A stretch of 64,000 bases of DNA. Origin: Panulirus ornatus. Taxonomy: Eukaryota > Arthropoda > Malacostraca > Decapoda > Palinuridae. The stretch is taken from NCBI RefSeq assembly GCF_036320965.1, contig NC_092225.1, positions 51,221,979-51,285,978 of the forward strand. The letters run 5' to 3'. A model generated the notes under the pieces. That model had not been told where the DNA came from and did not search any database. It worked only from the letters and a program-made list of their open reading frames with translations. A program made the translations under genes and the position numbers. Below are positions 60,970 through 64,000 of this stretch, in pieces. Numbering within the stretch: the first letter of the stretch is position 1; every line of letters starts with the position of its first letter.

Positions 60970-62284
60970 CCATGTTTCCACTCGTATATTGATTTTGTGC
61001 TCTCATTTGCACCATATTCCCCCTTTATCTACTCTGTGCTTCTCTTCATCGCTGTCATTTTATTGTTCATGTTCTTCGTAATTTCTCCTTATTGGTTCTT
61101 TGTTCCCCATCATGTGCTCCACGTTACATCCATCACCCCATATTATACCTGATCGAAAAAAAGAACAAAACTGGGTTGCATAAATCTTGTCGAAAGTCCC
61201 GAAATCTATTGTGTTTTGGTTGAGATTTAGGGGATCCTGGGAGTGAATTTGCATGTTATATAGAGCAACTATCGCTCTTGAAAGTCATTTCCTCTGTTAC
61301 TTTTACGGGGGAATTTATGGTTAGTATCGTTAACGATATGAAGATATACTCCAGCTGTGCTGGTTGCAATATGGGTCAGCTTCTGCGAGGCCATTGTGTT
61401 GTCGTTCTGGGTTGGATGTGATGGACGTGAGGTTCTTTTAGGACAGGAAATAAATGAAAATAGTCTGCCATCGTGACAGTCTTTATTCTACAAATTAGAA
61501 CTTGTAGTTTTCAAGGTAGATGTTTAGGATTTTATTTTTAGGAATATAATGATGTTGGTCGCGGATGTGTCATTCACAAGGGAGATGAGATGTTAACAGT
61601 TCTAGCAATGAAGATATTGGTCTCTGACGCCGAAGGACTCCTTCTAGAGATGAAAAATTTCAGGGGACTTGAGAAGAATTTCTTAGAATTTCAGGAAGAA
61701 GAAAAAGAAGAAGAAGAAGAAAGCTAAACAAGGTTACTATCGTGTTACGCGGATTTATCAGAGAGGGAAAAGGTGTAATGTGTCCCAGGGGAGAAGAAGG
61801 GAATGAGGAACGCAACAGATGTGTCTTTAGGGCTGGGTTTGTGGTCTTGGTGAAGGTCCGGTGCATCATGGAAGGCCGTGGTCAGTCTACAGATTAAGGT
61901 TTGTGGTTCCAGCTGAGGGTCTACAATGTAGGACGCGGATACGATGATGGTGAGTTAGGCAAAATTGATGATGGAAGGAAAGTGGGTTAAACCGTTCTGA
62001 CGAAAACCTGTTGGTTATTAGTTTCAGAAGGCGAGCTGAGCGTTTGTGGCTAGGAGCGCAGATGATGTGAGATTTCAGATCATATCGCGAGATTTAAAGA
62101 TTAAAAAAAAAGGAGCTTTAAAAAATATATGTGATTTTGAATGATTAATTTCGTATATACAGAGATTTACGAAGGAATTAAAACTGCAACAGATTATAGA
62201 GTCATTTCGAGGCTTTTTTTAACGTGGAAGATATTAGAAACTCTCATAATAGTGAGGTAAAAGTTAGAAGGCATATAGATAATT
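60419..62284. other. unassigned DNA with a (TA)n array
   Basis: A pyrimidine-rich stretch (60640-61140) is split by TA at 60919-60966. The 197-codon frame through it (60559-61152 +) has no domain and reads IYIY through the array. A GAA-rich stretch lies at 61696-61722. Nothing else is recognised. Confidence 0.45.
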
Positions 62285-62600
62285 GAGAGAGAATAACTTA
62301 CAAGTTGTCATTGACTAGGAGGCGCAAATAATGTCAGTCGTGGTAAGTCATGGAGTTGAAGCGAAGCTCTTACCAGGTTATGTTCTTAAACGTACCTATA
62401 GCACAGCTGTCAACCACAGTAAGTGGCAAGTGACGCCAAATGTTAACAATCCTGTGGAAGAAAAAGTTACTTCGCCTCGTTCAAAGTAAAACGTTTGCCC
62501 ACGATTTTTTTTTTCCATTACAACTTGTGAAATCAGACGAATCAAGTCTTAAGTAATTTGGGTGAAGATTATAAAAGCCTTTGATCATTTGAAATACTTG
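62285..62600 (-). pseudogene. decayed non-LTR RT C-terminal fragment
   Basis: Nucleotide similarity to 21690-21965 on the same strand (GAGGCGCAAATAATG, CAGACGAATCAAGTCTTAAG). The minus strand shows the same broken LINE C-terminal pattern. Frames are interrupted. Confidence 0.5.
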
Positions 62601-62669
62601 TATTAGACCACCTCTTAACCTTCACCTGCTTTTGTTGGGTTTGTTTCTAAGTCCGGTAATCGTCTGTAG

Positions 62670-62671
<2 letters not shown>

Positions 62672-62742
<71 letters not shown>
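62672..62742. repeat. (TC)n microsatellite
   Basis: About 71 bp of TC, at the head of the dispersed repeat that follows. Confidence 0.98.
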
Positions 62743-62745
<3 letters not shown>

Positions 62746-62970
62746 GCCTTCACGACCAGGGACGTGCTAGCTGCCTGTGTACTGGTAGAGTTAATGACGT
62801 CTGCGCAGTGAGCCAGCACTTCAGTGGTTGTCAAGAGGCACTCTTAAAGTCCAGGTTACTGTCTTTTTTTTCCTTTGCTTCGCCTTACACATGGGCTGCA
62901 TGTAACTCACACGTCACGATCTTCGTAACTCCACTTATTCCTGCGGTGAGCGTTACGCGCTAGCCCTGCC
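62743..62970 (+). repeat. dispersed repeat following (TC)n, copy 2
   Basis: Shares GACGTCTGCGCAGTGAGCCA, GCACTTCAGTGGTTGTC and later CTTCGTAACTCCACTTATTC with 44183-44480. Confidence 0.6.
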
Positions 62971-63339
62971 TTTTGGCCAGATCTCCGTGTAAGAATCATA
63001 AGTGAGAAGCGTTTCTATGTCTGGAAAGAGTCCATAATAGGGTTTATGGAGGGTGTTACGAAAAGGTGGAGTAAGAAGAGGGCTGCTAGATGCGCTGAAA
63101 AGTTTCTGTCCAATAAATTATGGCGTGAGGCATCAGGCAGAGTTAGGAGTGTCACAGTAAATGATAATCAGGCCGGCTCATCACCCCACATTCTTCAGGA
63201 TGTCGAAGCTCAGTGTGACGTAGTGTAGTGATGTTTCCTATCCTGGAACGTGGCTTCAGCTTCTGTAGCTTCTCGGATCTGTAAGGAGGCGTTTGTATGA
63301 ATCTTAACCACGCGTTGGCGTTTAGATGATTGGAGGTGG
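62971..63339. other. unassigned DNA
   Basis: A 60-codon frame at 63046-63228 (+) has no recognisable domain. Confidence 0.45.
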
Positions 63340-63905
63340 TGATGTTCGATCACCAAGAATAACTGAGGGTTCTCCAAGACCTGTGAGGTTTTAGGTTTAC
63401 CCTGTGTCATGCGATGGTCGATGATAGAGGACCCGTGTGACACAGGGTGTTCCAGGACTCGTGTGGTGGTTGATTCTCCAGGACCCAAGTGATGTAGGGT
63501 GTTCCAGGACGCTTGTGGTGGTCGATGTTTCAGAACCCATATGATGTAGGGTGTTCCAGGGCCCATGTAGTTGTTGATACTCTCGGACCCATGCTATGTA
63601 GGATGTTCCAGAGCCCATGTGATGTCGGATGTTCCAGAACCAATGTGTTGGTCGAATTTCCGGAATCCATGTGATGTAAGATGTTCTTGGAACTGTGTGA
63701 TGGTCGATGTTTCCGAATCCATGTGATGGAGGGTGTTCCAGGACGTTGGGATATTGCGTTCCAGGACCCGAGTGGTTGTCGACGTTCCAGGACCCACGTG
63801 ATGTGGGGGTGTTCCAGGACCCCTGTGGTGGACCATGCCGCTGTTGTGTGTTGCTTGACCAGTGGTGACGGGAGCGTTCTCACCCATGTGACGTTCCAGG
63901 ATCCA
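63340..63905. repeat. degenerate minisatellite, 26-bp unit forming 52-bp dimers
   Basis: Units alternate between TGATGTAGGGTGTTCCAGGA and TGGTGGTCGATGTTCCAGGA types, each about 26 bp and followed by a form of CCCATG. About 20 half-units are traceable, increasingly diverged at both edges. Overlapping open frames on both strands are by-products. Confidence 0.85.
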
Positions 63906-64000
63906 CTTCCAGTGAAGGTTTCTGGGCCCTCAGAGGTGACATACATAGCAGGACCCTTCATCTAGTACTCTATTTACCGAAACGGGGTACGTAATAGGAA

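Noticed and set aside
60559..61152. 197-codon plus-strand frame as a membrane protein
   Set aside because: Hydrophobic character comes from a pyrimidine-rich stretch and a TA array. No domain or start context supports it.
63340..63905. CRISPR-like array
   Set aside because: The units are directly contiguous and degenerate, with no unique spacers, in a eukaryotic context.

Overview
This is a eukaryotic, non-coding, repeat-saturated window. I find no host protein-coding gene that I can support: no recognisable exon, no rRNA and no bona fide tRNA. The very high density of (TA)n, (GA)n and (CA)n microsatellites, together with RTE-like and CR1/Jockey-like non-LTR retrotransposons and Penelope-like retroelement debris, suggests an arthropod, most likely a decapod crustacean. 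That assignment is inference from genome texture and not from a marker gene.

The dominant family is a non-LTR retrotransposon, called RTE-like here because it has an apurinic-type (EEP) endonuclease, a reverse transcriptase with an FADD box, a C-terminal GHMERM motif and a 3' tail running into A then (TA)n. Copies or fragments lie at about 3.0-4.6 kb (-), 9.9-11.1 kb (+), 12.0-12.15 kb (+), 12.8-12.9 kb (+), 27.25-28.65 kb (+, old), 33.0-33.15 kb (-), 34.06-34.54 kb (-), 36.4-37.3 kb (-, 5' end), 47.27-47.83 kb (+), 51.2-54.0 kb and 57.4-60.1 kb. A short element of about 240 bp ('element A') occurs more than a dozen times. Its 5' part matches the 5'UTR of the long element and its 3' part matches the long element's tail hairpin, so it looks like a non-autonomous, internally deleted derivative. 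Most of these insertions begin or end in (TA)n arrays and are nested in one another.

Three or four fragments of a Penelope-like element carry a decayed GIY-YIG-type coding region. One copy (11.8 kb) carries what looks like a hammerhead ribozyme core with all three helices.

From 47.27 to about 59.6 kb the sequence is a tandem duplication with a unit of about 6.15-6.18 kb. The first part of the second copy (about 53.6-57.1 kb) is full of single-base indels, while the rest is nearly identical to the first copy. This points to an assembly artefact or an unpolished patch as the first explanation. Each unit holds a retrotransposon whose endonuclease part is inverted relative to its RT part.

Other structure includes minisatellites of 38 bp (0.8-1.26 kb), 21 bp (25.6-25.9 kb, with relatives at 44.5, 50.2-50.4 and 56.4-56.6 kb), 31 bp (26.3 kb) and 26/52 bp (63.3-63.9 kb). 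A 276-bp direct repeat with tRNA-like sequence is flanked by a perfect 63-bp inverted repeat (14.15-14.74 kb). Decayed CR1/Jockey-like reverse transcriptases lie at 20.4-20.7 kb (-) and 22.0-23.1 kb (+). The long stretch 37.35-44.1 kb and several shorter stretches are AT-rich low-copy DNA in which I recognise nothing.
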